Assembly (NCBI RefSeq): GCF_000403135.1
Contig: NZ_AQPN01000141.1
Location: 62,001 to 126,000 of the forward strand
From: Arcticibacter svalbardensis MN12-7
GTDB taxonomy: Bacteria; Bacteroidota; Bacteroidia; Sphingobacteriales; Sphingobacteriaceae
DNA length: 64,000 nt
Direction: 5' to 3'
Under the pieces are notes generated by a model. The model did no database searches. It worked only from the letters and a program-made list of their open reading frames with translations, and was not told where the DNA came from. The translations under genes were made by a program, and so were the position numbers. Shown here one piece after another: positions 50,464-59,786 of this stretch (position 1 is its first letter; each line of letters begins with the position of its first letter).

Positions 50464-51513
50464 ATGGCTCACATACTCTACATAGGAGATTGCAATCCGA
50501 ATACAACATCTGCACATCGCGCTAATGCCTTGGAACGGCTGGGAAATGTAATTATTCGAAGAGATCCCTATCAGATTTTTAGTAGTCGGAGATTCGAATT
50601 TGTACATTTTCGAACTGGTTATCATCTGAAGCAAAGCGCTATAAATAAATGGGCAACAGATATTGTAAACACTATACAAAAGCCCGATTTAGTATGGGTA
50701 GGCAGTGGGGAATTACTCGGGCCCAAAAGTATAAAGATTTTAAAGACTTTTAACGTCCCTATAGTAGTGTACAATAACGACGATCCAACAGGTAAAAGAG
50801 ATGGACATAAATTTGATTCATTAATTAAGGCACTGCCGCTATACGATTTGGTGGTAGTTGTTAGAAATGAGACAAAAGAGGGTTGTCTTAAGGCTGGCGC
50901 GAAGCGTGTTATGCGGGTTTTTATGAGTTACGATGAAATAGCTCATCACCCTTATCGGAATCCGGCTGAAATACCTAACGACTTTAAGTCTGAAGTAGCT
51001 TTTATAGGTACCTGGATGCGCCATGAGAAAAGAGATGAGTTTTTTATGGAACTTTTGAAACGTAATATTCCGTTACGTATTTGGGGTGATCGTTGGGAAA
51101 AGTCACCCTATTGGAACACTTTAAAATCTGTACATAGCGGTGGTGGATTAGGCGGTCGTAACTATGTAGCTGCGATACAAGGTGCGAAAATATGTTTAGG
51201 TCTTCTTTCTAAAGGAAATAGAGATTTACACACGCAAAGATCCTTAGAAATTCCGTATGCAGGAGGACTTTTATGTGCTGAACGCACGACAGAGCATTTG
51301 GAGATGTATAAAGAAGGTGTGGAAGCTGTTTTTTGGGCTGATGCCAAAGAATGTGCAGCAGTTTGCAGTGAACTTTTGGCTAATGATGTTAAGCGTGAAA
51401 GTATTCGTCAGGCCGGTATGAAGAGGATAAGAGCAAACTCTATTGGCAATGAAGACGTCTGCCAAAGCATTCTGGATGAAATGAATAAGTTAACCGAGTT
51501 AATTACTAGCTGA
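50464..51513 (+). CDS. CgeB-like glycosyltransferase
   Basis: A 349-residue GT-B type protein. The start ILYIGDCNPNTTSAHRANAL and the C-terminal block RSLEIPYAGGLLCAERTTEHLEMYKEG...FWADAKEC match the CgeB/Glyco_trans_1_2 type of glycosyltransferase from spore-coat and surface-polysaccharide clusters. No signal or membrane segment. Sugar unknown. Separated by 20 and 6 bases from its neighbours in the operon. Confidence 0.85.
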   Translation: MAHILYIGDCNPNTTSAHRANALERLGNVIIRRDPYQIFSSRRFEFVHFRTGYHLKQSAINKWATDIVNTIQKPDLVWVGSGELLGPKSIKILKTFNVPIVVYNNDDPTGKRDGHKFDSLIKALPLYDLVVVVRNETKEGCLKAGAKRVMRVFMSYDEIAHHPYRNPAEIPNDFKSEVAFIGTWMRHEKRDEFFMELLKRNIPLRIWGDRWEKSPYWNTLKSVHSGGGLGGRNYVAAIQGAKICLGLLSKGNRDLHTQRSLEIPYAGGLLCAERTTEHLEMYKEGVEAVFWADAKECAAVCSELLANDVKRESIRQAGMKRIRANSIGNEDVCQSILDEMNKLTELITS

Positions 51514-51519
51514 TCTCAT

Positions 51520-52716
51520 ATGAATATTGTTGTATTTTCAAATCCTGATTTTTTTGGTGATCAAATTAGACCAAAGTTCTCGAGTATGCCTCGATTTACA
51601 AAGATGATGGCCGATGGAATGGAGGAGCGAGGTCATCAAGTTCAAGTATGGGCTCCCAAGTCTAGTTTTTTTAATCTTCCATTAAAAGGAAGTATGAAAA
51701 AATGGATGGGTTATATCGATCAATATATTGTATTTCCTGCACAGGTCAATAAATGGTTAAAAGGATGTTCTGCTGATACACTTTTTGTTTTTACAGATCA
51801 GGCGCAGGGACCCTGGGTTCCTTTAGTGGCAAACAGGCATCATGTTGTACATTGTCACGATTTTTTGGCACAAGCCTCAGCATCTGGTAAAATAGCTGAA
51901 ATTAAGATCAGTTGGACCGGAAGGCAATATCAAAACTTAATCCGGAAAGGTCTTAATAAAGGAAAACACTTTATCTCTGGTTCAAAAAAAACACAAGAGG
52001 AACTGCTTAAATTTCTTCCTGAATATCCATTATCTTCTGATGTGGTTTATAACGGTATAGTTAAAACATTTGCTCCTTTTGATTTATTTGAAGCAAGAGT
52101 TATACTGGGGAAGAAAGTGAGTCTGGACTTAATGCCTGGGTACCTGTTGCATGTTGGGAATAACCAGTGGTACAAAAATCGTTCGGGAGTTATAGAAATA
52201 TACAATGCATGGCGAACTAAAAGCAAGGCTAAATTGCCGCTGTTACTAGTAGGTGAAGGCCTTTCTCCTCAATTGGCAAAGACACTTGAGCAATCTCCTT
52301 TCAAAAATGATATCCATATCATCTGCAAGTTAGGCGATGAGGATGTCCGTTTAGCATATGCTGGTGCTACTGTATTTATATTTCCATCACTTGCAGAAGG
52401 ATTTGGATGGCCTATTGCTGAAGCAATGGCTAGCGGCTGTTTGGTAATTACTACCGATGAGGCTCCAATGTCTGAAGTGGCTGGTGATGCAGGATTCCTT
52501 ATTCCTCTTCGTCCGGATCATTCGCCCGCAATTCAGGAATGGGCTGTTGAAGCTGCAAAAGTTGTAAGCAAGGTTATTGATCTATCAGATGAAGAGCGCC
52601 AAATTGCTGTAAAGGCCGCTATCAATAATGCAAAAAGATTTGATCATGATCTTGCAATGAACAGCATTGAGGTTATTTATCAAAATATTGCTAACGGTCA
52701 TACTATCAGTGTTTAA
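51520..52716 (+). CDS. Glycosyltransferase family 4 protein
   Basis: A 398-residue retaining GT-B enzyme. C-terminal nucleotide-sugar domain: LLHVGNNQWYKNRSG, LLLVGEGLS, and the EX7E motif in SLAEGFGWPIAEAMASG. The N-terminal acceptor domain starts IVVFSNPDFFGDQ. Cytosolic, likely associated with the inner membrane. Starts 6 bases after the CgeB-like gene. Sugar unknown. Confidence 0.9.
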   Translation: MNIVVFSNPDFFGDQIRPKFSSMPRFTKMMADGMEERGHQVQVWAPKSSFFNLPLKGSMKKWMGYIDQYIVFPAQVNKWLKGCSADTLFVFTDQAQGPWVPLVANRHHVVHCHDFLAQASASGKIAEIKISWTGRQYQNLIRKGLNKGKHFISGSKKTQEELLKFLPEYPLSSDVVYNGIVKTFAPFDLFEARVILGKKVSLDLMPGYLLHVGNNQWYKNRSGVIEIYNAWRTKSKAKLPLLLVGEGLSPQLAKTLEQSPFKNDIHIICKLGDEDVRLAYAGATVFIFPSLAEGFGWPIAEAMASGCLVITTDEAPMSEVAGDAGFLIPLRPDHSPAIQEWAVEAAKVVSKVIDLSDEERQIAVKAAINNAKRFDHDLAMNSIEVIYQNIANGHTISV

Positions 52717-52744
52717 TTTTTGATCATACTTATATACTTAATTC

Positions 52745-53797
52745 ATGATAACATTAATCACTTCTAGAATCCGCAATAATAGTCCTGATTTGGTTTTGTT
52801 AGGAGATTTTGAACAATTTTGTGCTCAAAATAGTAATTGGGATATAAAAAAGGGGATTGTGCTTTTTGCACCAAGCAAAATATCCACCCGAATGTATACT
52901 TGGATACACAGGTTTTTAAGCCCTGTATTAAAGCGGTTTAAAATACCTGGTGCTGTAATAAGTTTAGGTCTCCCTTATGCTTATTATTTACACTCAAAGT
53001 CATTCCCCTATTATAGCTACGATTGTGATTTACGGGTATTATGGACGTATGATGTTTGGGAACCTAGATTTAAAGAAGTTGAGCAGCTGGTGCGTAAAAG
53101 TAAGATTCAATTGCTTTTATTATCCAGTTACCAGGCAACTGAACATTTTAGAAAGCTTCATATACCAAATTGTGAAGTGCAGTGGGTACCGGAAACTATC
53201 AATCCTGATAATTTCAAAGTTAAACCCTGGGAACAGCGCAGTGTAAATATTCTTTCTTTTGGACGCTCTTATATGAAATATCATAATGTAATTGAAAAGG
53301 GCTGTAAGCAAAACCACATCCGTTATATGTATCAGGAAAGAAACGATAAAACGGATGTTGCAGTGCAAGGACTGAAGCAGAATTTACAATTCCCTACTCA
53401 GGAAAGCTTTATTGATGGTTTAGCAAATGCACAAATATGTATTTGTTTTCCACGCTCGCTTACTCATCCTGATCTTGCCGGTAATGTATCTACTTTAACC
53501 ATTCGCTATTTGCAAGCTATGGCTTCAAAGTGTTTGATCATTGGTTCTGCTCCTCAAGAAGTGCAATACCTTTTGGATTACAATCCGGTAATTGAGGTTG
53601 ATTGGAACAACCCAGTTGAACAAATTAAAAGCATACTTAAAAATCCTTCTGATTACAAGGCACTGATTGAGAAAAACTACGCTGCTGTATGTACTCTGTT
53701 TCATAATAAAAAAGCAATAGAAACAATTGATGAATTGGTTAATAAGCAATTAAAGGAAATGAAAATAATAGAAAAAGTAGTTGAGTTAGTTGAATAG
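52745..53797 (+). CDS. Glycosyltransferase, GT4-like
   Basis: A 350-residue protein with a GT-B outline: ending with ATLTIRYLQAMASKCLIIGSA-type block (seen as VSTLTIRYLQAMASKCLIIG) and a strand-loop ILSFGRSYMKYH where GT4 enzymes bind the nucleotide. The N-terminal half is less typical (LWTYDVWEPRFKEVEQL). An EX7E motif is not obvious, so it is more divergent than its neighbour. Context in the operon supports the role. Confidence 0.75.
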   Translation: MITLITSRIRNNSPDLVLLGDFEQFCAQNSNWDIKKGIVLFAPSKISTRMYTWIHRFLSPVLKRFKIPGAVISLGLPYAYYLHSKSFPYYSYDCDLRVLWTYDVWEPRFKEVEQLVRKSKIQLLLLSSYQATEHFRKLHIPNCEVQWVPETINPDNFKVKPWEQRSVNILSFGRSYMKYHNVIEKGCKQNHIRYMYQERNDKTDVAVQGLKQNLQFPTQESFIDGLANAQICICFPRSLTHPDLAGNVSTLTIRYLQAMASKCLIIGSAPQEVQYLLDYNPVIEVDWNNPVEQIKSILKNPSDYKALIEKNYAAVCTLFHNKKAIETIDELVNKQLKEMKIIEKVVELVE

Positions 53798-53842
53798 CAT
53801 TAAAAGTTTAATTCTTTGTCAGTTGATTGAAAATAATTATTT

Positions 53843-54856
53843 ATGATGGAAAAACCTACAATCTCTATTCTTACTCCTGTATGGAATGGACTTCCTTATA
53901 TAAAAGAGTGTATTGAATCTGTATTGATACAAGATTTTACAGACTGGGAGCTCTTGGTCAGCGATAATGGATCAACTGATGGAACAAGAGATTATCTGGA
54001 TAGTTTGAATGATCCACGTATAAGAATCTTTAAACAAGAGGAAAATGTGGGTATTATGGGAAATATAAATTTCCTGTTTATACAAGCGAACGCTTCAATA
54101 AGTCAGATTTTGTGTGCTGATGATTATTTTACAAGCTCAACCTCTCTTTATACTATTGTTAAGTATTGGGAACATGCATCGCCCGAAATAGGCTTTGTGA
54201 GATTTAATCATACAGAAACAAAGAATTCTATATGTCGCATTATAGACTTAGAAAATAGGATCGTACCTCCGATACTAGAATCTGGTACTGCAACCCTTTG
54301 GCTTTTTGTTTTTGGAAATATTCCTGGTAATCTCTCTAATGTGAGTTTGCGTACTCAGCTTGTTGCTGATATTGGCTACTTTAATCAGAATTTGCCTGCT
54401 GCAGGTGATTTTGAATTTTGGAGTCGTGCAATAAGTAAAGTTTCTATGGGAATACAAAATGAATCTACGGTTTATATCAGACGGCATGATAACGTAGCTT
54501 CTAATTATCTAAGTCAAAAAGGTGAATTCTATCTTCAGCATATTATAATTTATAAATATCTCATAAAGGAATTAGAGTCGCATTATGACCGAAAAAAACT
54601 TATCGCTTACTTCAATTATGAGATTTGTTCTTATCACTATCGCAATGCAATTAAATCAGCTTTGCATGGCCGTTTCGGGTATTTGAAAACGATGTTAGAA
54701 ACGAAGTCATCTATTACCTGGTCTAAGTGGTTGCAAGTTACTGCCTGTTTACCATTCGCACTTTTTAATGGTCACCAAAAATTGACTATCCATATGGCTG
54801 AAATGTTAATCAACCATCAACAGAAGCAATTGGGAGTGTCGGAGCATTTGAATTGA
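53843..54856 (+). CDS. Glycosyltransferase family 2 protein
   Basis: A 337-residue GT-A enzyme of the GT2 family. It opens with ISILTPVWNGLPYIKECIES, has WELLVSDNGSTDGT and the metal-binding region ILCADDYF, and a later LPAAGDFEFWSRA block, typical for acceptor-side ED motifs. The Met at 53846 could equally be the start. Sugar unknown. Confidence 0.92.
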   Translation: MMEKPTISILTPVWNGLPYIKECIESVLIQDFTDWELLVSDNGSTDGTRDYLDSLNDPRIRIFKQEENVGIMGNINFLFIQANASISQILCADDYFTSSTSLYTIVKYWEHASPEIGFVRFNHTETKNSICRIIDLENRIVPPILESGTATLWLFVFGNIPGNLSNVSLRTQLVADIGYFNQNLPAAGDFEFWSRAISKVSMGIQNESTVYIRRHDNVASNYLSQKGEFYLQHIIIYKYLIKELESHYDRKKLIAYFNYEICSYHYRNAIKSALHGRFGYLKTMLETKSSITWSKWLQVTACLPFALFNGHQKLTIHMAEMLINHQQKQLGVSEHLN

Positions 54857-54933
54857 CATATAAGTAAGGGTTATTTCATTTTGATTGAACAAAAAAGATA
54901 AGCAGTAAATTGGGTTTTAATATTTTTACTTAA

Positions 54934-56181
54934 ATGGTGAACCAAAAGCAATTAAATAGTCATTTGAACTTTCTGGATAGTATTAGGGCTTTAGCAGCTG
55001 TTTTGGTGGTTTTACACCATGGAATATTATACTATAGCGGTAATATGAATACCCTTTTAGGTATTGAAAAAATATTAATTAAATTTCTAATAGTAGGAGG
55101 TCATTATGCAGTTAATATGTTCATTGTTCTTTCTGGATTTAGTTTAATGTTAGCAGTGATTAAGAATAATTATGTTTTAAAAGATGGAATGAAAATATTC
55201 TTTAAACGTCGATTCATAAGAATAGTACCTCCATATTATCTTGCCATGCTAATCTCAATTTTATTAATTTGGTTATGTATAGGAGATAAGACTGGTTCAC
55301 ATTGGGATTCCAGTATACCCGTTAGTAGTTCTGGTATTTTTAGACATGTTTTTTTTATTCATGATTTTTTTGAAAACTCGTTCAATAGTATAAATTATTC
55401 ATTTTGGTCTGTTGCTGTAGAATTTCGCATTTATTTATTCTTTCCATTTTTAATATGGATCTGGAGGAAAACAGGCCCTCTTTCAACTTTACTTGTTTCA
55501 TTTCTTATCGCCTTCATTGGATCTATACTTAATATATACATTCATCACTACTACTCAACTATTGATTCTTTATTCACTGGTATTAGTCCCTATATTGTTT
55601 TATTTACGCTTGGGATGTTAGCAGCTGAAATGTCTTTTTCTCAGAATGGTAAGGCTATAAAAATGAGGTTGTTATATCAAGGTGCATCATCGTATTACAA
55701 AATGTTATATTTATTTATCTTTTTAATGATTTTTGTGCTTGTTAAATTATTAACAAAAGAGAGTCTCACTCTCGGCAATGAAATTTTTATTTCTTCTAGA
55801 ATTATCGATATCTTAACTGGTTGTTTATTCGCATACATTTTGTTTATTTATTCTACATCAACAGAAAAGAATTCTCATACCTATTGGATGGTAAAATTGT
55901 TATCTTGGAAGCCTTTAGTTTTTATTGGCACGTTTTCATACAGTATCTATTTAATTCATGCACCTCTGTTACAAATCCTATTTCAATATATAATAACACC
56001 ACTAAGCTTAAGTATGCCAATATCTGTATATGTATTACTATTATTGGGAACACCTGCAGTTATTGTATTGTCATACTTGTTTTTTCTGTTATGTGAACGT
56101 CCTTTCCTAATGCTTAGAAAAAAACGTAACACATTATCAACTACTGACGCTATTTCGAATCCATCAATTATTGCAACATAA
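54934..56181 (+). CDS. Acyltransferase family 3 membrane protein
   Basis: A 415-residue integral membrane protein with about 10 helices. Family signatures: LDSIRALAAVLVVLHHG (catalytic His pair), FFKRRFIRIVPPYYLAM, NYSFWSVAVEFRIYLFFP and SYSIYLIHAPLL. These enzymes move acetyl or succinyl groups from cytoplasmic donors onto surface sugars. Here it likely O-acetylates the polymer. Two esterase-type genes later in the operon could remove or exchange such groups. Confidence 0.92.
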   Translation: MVNQKQLNSHLNFLDSIRALAAVLVVLHHGILYYSGNMNTLLGIEKILIKFLIVGGHYAVNMFIVLSGFSLMLAVIKNNYVLKDGMKIFFKRRFIRIVPPYYLAMLISILLIWLCIGDKTGSHWDSSIPVSSSGIFRHVFFIHDFFENSFNSINYSFWSVAVEFRIYLFFPFLIWIWRKTGPLSTLLVSFLIAFIGSILNIYIHHYYSTIDSLFTGISPYIVLFTLGMLAAEMSFSQNGKAIKMRLLYQGASSYYKMLYLFIFLMIFVLVKLLTKESLTLGNEIFISSRIIDILTGCLFAYILFIYSTSTEKNSHTYWMVKLLSWKPLVFIGTFSYSIYLIHAPLLQILFQYIITPLSLSMPISVYVLLLLGTPAVIVLSYLFFLLCERPFLMLRKKRNTLSTTDAISNPSIIAT

Positions 56182-56229
56182 CAACAAACTAATTTATCTA
56201 TCAGCTGTATTTCAATTAAAAATCTGTTA

Positions 56230-56940
56230 ATGGATTTCTCAGGAAAGAATATTTTAATTGTTGGTGGCAGTTCAGGAATAGGATTGTCTCTGGTCAAATT
56301 ACTATCAGCAAGTGGAGCTACTGTTTATAATGTATCCCGATCTGCCTCAGATAATTGGTCTAAAGGTGTAAAGCATCTGTCTTTAGATGTTTTAGAGGAT
56401 GTCAGCTCGCTGGCAACTTATCTTCCAGAACAAATACATGGTTTGGTTTACGCTGTTGGGAGTATCAATCTTAAACCATTCGGCCGTTTAACCGAAGATG
56501 ACTTTATACATGATTACCGGTTAAATGTTGTGGGTGCTGTAAAAGTTATTCAGCAAGCATTAAAATCATTGAAGAATGCCAAGGGGGCTTCCATTGTTTT
56601 AGTGAGTACAGTTGCTTCAAAAATAGGCATGGGTTTTCATACCAGTATAGCGGCTGCAAAAAGTGGAGTTGAAGGCTTAGCTATATCACTAGCAGCCGAA
56701 CTGGCTAATCAAAACATACGTGTTAATGTTATTGCTCCATCGCTTACAGACACTCCTTTAGCTAAAAATTTGTTGAATACACCAGAAAAAAGAAATGCCT
56801 CTGCTTTAAGACATCCACTAGGTAAAATTGGAGAACCTGATGATATAGCAAAAGCAATTAGGTTCCTTTTATCGACTGACAGTGCATGGATGACAGGTCA
56901 GGTTATAGGTGTTAATGGTGGATTAGGAAGCATTATTTAG
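56230..56940 (+). CDS. SDR-family protein with altered catalytic Tyr
   Basis: A 236-residue classical SDR by layout: nucleotide loop VGGSSGIGLSLV, VYAVGSINL, the serine in VLVSTVASKIG, and the C-terminal WMTGQVIGVNGGLG. The usual YxxxK catalytic motif reads IAAAK (within FHTSIAAAKSGVEGL), so Tyr is replaced by Ile. A small group of SDRs shares this HxSIAAAK spelling. It may have a shifted mechanism or a non-reductive role in making a modified sugar for the polymer. Confidence 0.85.
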   Translation: MDFSGKNILIVGGSSGIGLSLVKLLSASGATVYNVSRSASDNWSKGVKHLSLDVLEDVSSLATYLPEQIHGLVYAVGSINLKPFGRLTEDDFIHDYRLNVVGAVKVIQQALKSLKNAKGASIVLVSTVASKIGMGFHTSIAAAKSGVEGLAISLAAELANQNIRVNVIAPSLTDTPLAKNLLNTPEKRNASALRHPLGKIGEPDDIAKAIRFLLSTDSAWMTGQVIGVNGGLGSII

Positions 56941-57073
56941 CACTTGATATGCCTTCTGGGTTTTGCTGGTTCAACGGGAATTTAGATAATTATTTATCTG
57001 ATTTCAGATTTTGTAAACTATTTTACCTGATCTTTAATTAATAATAGAGCTTAGATAAAATAATAAACAGAAA

Positions 57074-57667
57074 ATGAATTGGTACGAGGATGAAGTGAAA
57101 GAACTGGAAAAAGTTCATTTAACTATTGAATATGAGCCTGAAACGCTTTTTTATGGCAGCTCGTCTATACGTATGTGGACTAGCCTATATGATGATTTTA
57201 AATATATTAAACCAGTAAACTTAGGATTTGGAGGCTCTACTTTGGCAGCCTGCGTATGGTTTTTTGAACGAATAATGCTTCCTTATCAACCTAAAAGACT
57301 AGTAATATACGCTGGCGATAATGATCTTGGGGATGGTAGAAATCCCGAAGAGGTACTTATTTTTTTTCAGCAACTGGTAGCAAAAGCAACTTTGCGTTTT
57401 GGCAACATTCCCTGCTATTTTGTTTCCATAAAACCAAGCCCTAGTCGATGGAATATTGTTAGTCATTTTAAAAGTGCTAATACTTTTATTGAAAATGAAA
57501 TTGCTAATCATGCCCTTAACTGGAAGTTTGTAAATGTTTTTGACCGCATGCTGGATGCTTCAGGCCTGCCTATAAAAGAATATTATGCAAGCGATGGACT
57601 CCATTTAACTGAAAAAGGATATGAATTATGGAAGGATGTAATTAGCAATAATATTACACGTAATTAG
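57074..57667 (+). CDS. SGNH/GDSL-family hydrolase
   Basis: A 197-residue esterase-fold protein. SGNH blocks are visible: nucleophile region LFYGSSSIRMW, Gly in VNLGFGGSTLA, Asn in YAGDNDLGDG, and the catalytic Asp/His pair in SDGLHLTEKGY. No signal peptide, so probably cytoplasmic. In polysaccharide operons such enzymes often act on acyl groups of sugars. 133 bases separate it from the SDR gene, the longest gap in the operon. Confidence 0.9.
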   Translation: MNWYEDEVKELEKVHLTIEYEPETLFYGSSSIRMWTSLYDDFKYIKPVNLGFGGSTLAACVWFFERIMLPYQPKRLVIYAGDNDLGDGRNPEEVLIFFQQLVAKATLRFGNIPCYFVSIKPSPSRWNIVSHFKSANTFIENEIANHALNWKFVNVFDRMLDASGLPIKEYYASDGLHLTEKGYELWKDVISNNITRN

Positions 57668-57731
57668 TAACCATTTTTTTATTTTTAGGTAACATTCAGT
57701 AGATATATTTCCATCTCTTGATCAGGATAGA

Positions 57732-58460
57732 ATGAACCGAGAATATCATAAGTGGTACAGCTCCAGTTTGCAACGGGATATGGAGCTTTTAGTTTTTGGC
57801 CACAGAGGCAGGGCTGTGCTGTTCTTTCCTACGCGAATGGCCCGGTTTTATGATTATGAGAATTGGGGGATTATAGATGCCTTAAAAGATCGTATTAATA
57901 ATGGAGAACTCCAGCTTTTTTGTGTAGACAGTGTTGATGTTGAAAGTTTTTATAATCAATATGAGCATCCCTCGCAACGTATTAACCGCCATTTGCAGTA
58001 TGAGCAATATATTTTACGTGAGGTTATTCCATTAATGCACAGTAAAAATAATGGAAATCGTCTTGAAGTGGCCGGATGCAGTATGGGGGCTTATCATGCA
58101 ATTAATCTGGCTATGAAATATCCTTATCTGTTTCATAAAGTAATAGGCATGAGTGGCAGATATGATCTCAGTCAAAACATCCAGTATTTTAAAGATCTTT
58201 TTGATGGTTATCATAACGAAAATATTTATTTCAATACGCCTGTTCAGTTCATTGCTAATATGCATGATGAACATATTTTAAATAACATTCGAAATATGGA
58301 GATTGTTATGGCCATCGGGCAAACTGATTCTTTCTTATCCGGTAACCAGGAATTCAGTCGCGTGCTGTGGTCAAAAGGTATAGCTCATCATCTGTATGTT
58401 TGGGATAAAGATGCTCACCGGCCTCGTTACTGGAGGCGCATGGTACAGTTCTATTTATAA
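57732..58460 (+). CDS. Alpha/beta-hydrolase esterase-family protein
   Basis: A 242-residue protein of the putative-esterase (esterase D/Fes-like) group. The nucleophile elbow is VAGCSMGAYHAINLA (GxSxG), with later Asp and His in IGQTDSFLSG and DKDAHRPRYWRRM. No signal peptide. Last gene of the export operon, followed by a good terminator. May hydrolyse acyl esters on sugars or intermediates; substrate unknown. Confidence 0.85.
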   Translation: MNREYHKWYSSSLQRDMELLVFGHRGRAVLFFPTRMARFYDYENWGIIDALKDRINNGELQLFCVDSVDVESFYNQYEHPSQRINRHLQYEQYILREVIPLMHSKNNGNRLEVAGCSMGAYHAINLAMKYPYLFHKVIGMSGRYDLSQNIQYFKDLFDGYHNENIYFNTPVQFIANMHDEHILNNIRNMEIVMAIGQTDSFLSGNQEFSRVLWSKGIAHHLYVWDKDAHRPRYWRRMVQFYL

Positions 58461-58513
58461 AATGAACTCGAGTCATGGGTTATTAACCCATTTGTAGCTT
58501 AAATTTCTTGTTT

Positions 58514-58553
58514 GTCGCCGTAATATCGTTTAAGGTAATACGGCGGCTTTTTT
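58514..58553 (+). terminator. Rho-independent terminator of the export operon
   Basis: A 9-bp GC-rich stem (58514-58522 with 58539-58547, core CGCCGTA/TACGGCG, one wobble) is followed by six T. It lies 54 bases past the last gene of the 15-kb polysaccharide operon. Confidence 0.8.
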
Positions 58554-58682
58554 ATTTACTTTAATGAGTGATATATTTCAATGATTTTATTTCTGTTTCG
58601 TATTTTTCTTATTACATTTATATAAGTATCTGTAAATCCGCTATGTAACTCTCTAAATTAATTACAACATATTTGTATCACT

Positions 58683-59408
58683 ATGAATGCTCAACCCTTC
58701 GTTCAAACTGAGTTCCAGGAAACATTTGAAGCACAGCTTCTCTCCCTCGGTAAAAATGTCGCAAAGAACTTATTCCGGATTGAGGATATTGGCGATTATA
58801 TTCCTGGCAGTGTGATGGTGCAGGATTTAGGGGCAAATAAAAATACATATATGAACCAATTTGGCTGTGATTATTTAAGACATAGCAGTGAAGAATTGCA
58901 AGAAATGGGAGTTGAATATTTCGACCGTTTCTTTCCAAAAGAAGAAATTTCCATACTTAAACCTGAGTTAATGAAATTTGTCATGCAGGGTGATGAAAAC
59001 AAGGTTTATTCCTTTTTTCAGCGCGTCAGGTCCGATACAAATAGTGACTACAAATGGTATTTTACTACCTCAAAGTTATACCCTGCTGATATTCCTGGTC
59101 ATGCATTAAAATTAGTTCATATAGCCGTTCCTGCTGATATGTGTAATATAGCGGGGAAGAAATTTACAGATCTGATTGAAGATGATGCTTTTCTTCGTAA
59201 AAATTACCGCCGTTTTAACCTTTTGAGTGTACGGGAAAAAGAAATAATTCACCTGATTGTGGAAGGTAAAAGTAGTTTTGAAATAGCTGATCAACTATTT
59301 CTATCTATCCATACGATAAACAATCATAGAAAAAATATCTTGCGTAAGTTGGAAATCAATTCTTTATCACTGCTGATCAAGTTTGCTATTGCTTTTAATA
59401 TTGTTTAG
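58683..59408 (+). CDS. LuxR-family regulator with PAS-like N-terminal domain
   Basis: A 241-residue transcription factor. The first 130 residues form a PAS-like sensor (LGANKNTYMNQFGCDYLRHS, then strands YSFFQRVRSDTNSDYKWYFTT). The C-terminal LuxR-type HTH is clear: SVREKEIIHLIVEGKSSFEI, then SIHTINNHRKNILRKL. Bacteroidota often place PAS-LuxR regulators as orphan sensors of an unknown ligand. It is upstream of and convergent with a small envelope operon; its stop overlaps the convergent lipoprotein gene by 4 bases. Confidence 0.88.
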   Translation: MNAQPFVQTEFQETFEAQLLSLGKNVAKNLFRIEDIGDYIPGSVMVQDLGANKNTYMNQFGCDYLRHSSEELQEMGVEYFDRFFPKEEISILKPELMKFVMQGDENKVYSFFQRVRSDTNSDYKWYFTTSKLYPADIPGHALKLVHIAVPADMCNIAGKKFTDLIEDDAFLRKNYRRFNLLSVREKEIIHLIVEGKSSFEIADQLFLSIHTINNHRKNILRKLEINSLSLLIKFAIAFNIV

Positions 59409-59776
59409 TTCCTTGTAATTTCTACTTTTTTTCCATTTGATCCTGTTGCTTTAATTTTTAAAGAAGCACCTTCAATAAATTTGCCTGTGTATTTTATTCC
59501 TGTTTCGGGGCCACTTGAAAACGTATACTCTATATCGTGATTTTTAAAGCTGCCCTCAAGTTGATAAACATCATTACTATTGTCCTGGGGCTGTTCATTA
59601 CCGGTAAATGTACTTTCGCTCACATTGCTTTGCTCAGTTGTGAAAAAGAAAATACTGTTCCTGTCGCTTGTCCACTGATTCGAAACATTTGGAATAAATA
59701 AATCGTCAATACTAGCATCGTCATCTGTGCAAGCTGTTGCTAATAACATCAAACTTGCTAAAAAAATCTTTTTCAT
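59405..59776 (-). CDS. Small lipoprotein, unknown function
   Basis: A 123-residue exported lipoprotein: signal with lipobox (LMLLATAC, Cys16), an acidic Asp-rich spacer (TDDDASIDD), then a beta-rich domain (YQLEGSFKNHDIEYTFSSG) of about 90 residues. I do not recognise the family. Third gene of a minus-strand operon with two membrane or secreted proteins. Small lipoproteins of this shape often sit on the outer membrane. Confidence 0.75.
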   Translation of the reverse strand: MKKIFLASLMLLATACTDDDASIDDLFIPNVSNQWTSDRNSIFFFTTEQSNVSESTFTGNEQPQDNSNDVYQLEGSFKNHDIEYTFSSGPETGIKYTGKFIEGASLKIKATGSNGKKVEITRN

Positions 59777-59786
59777 ACTCTTAAAT

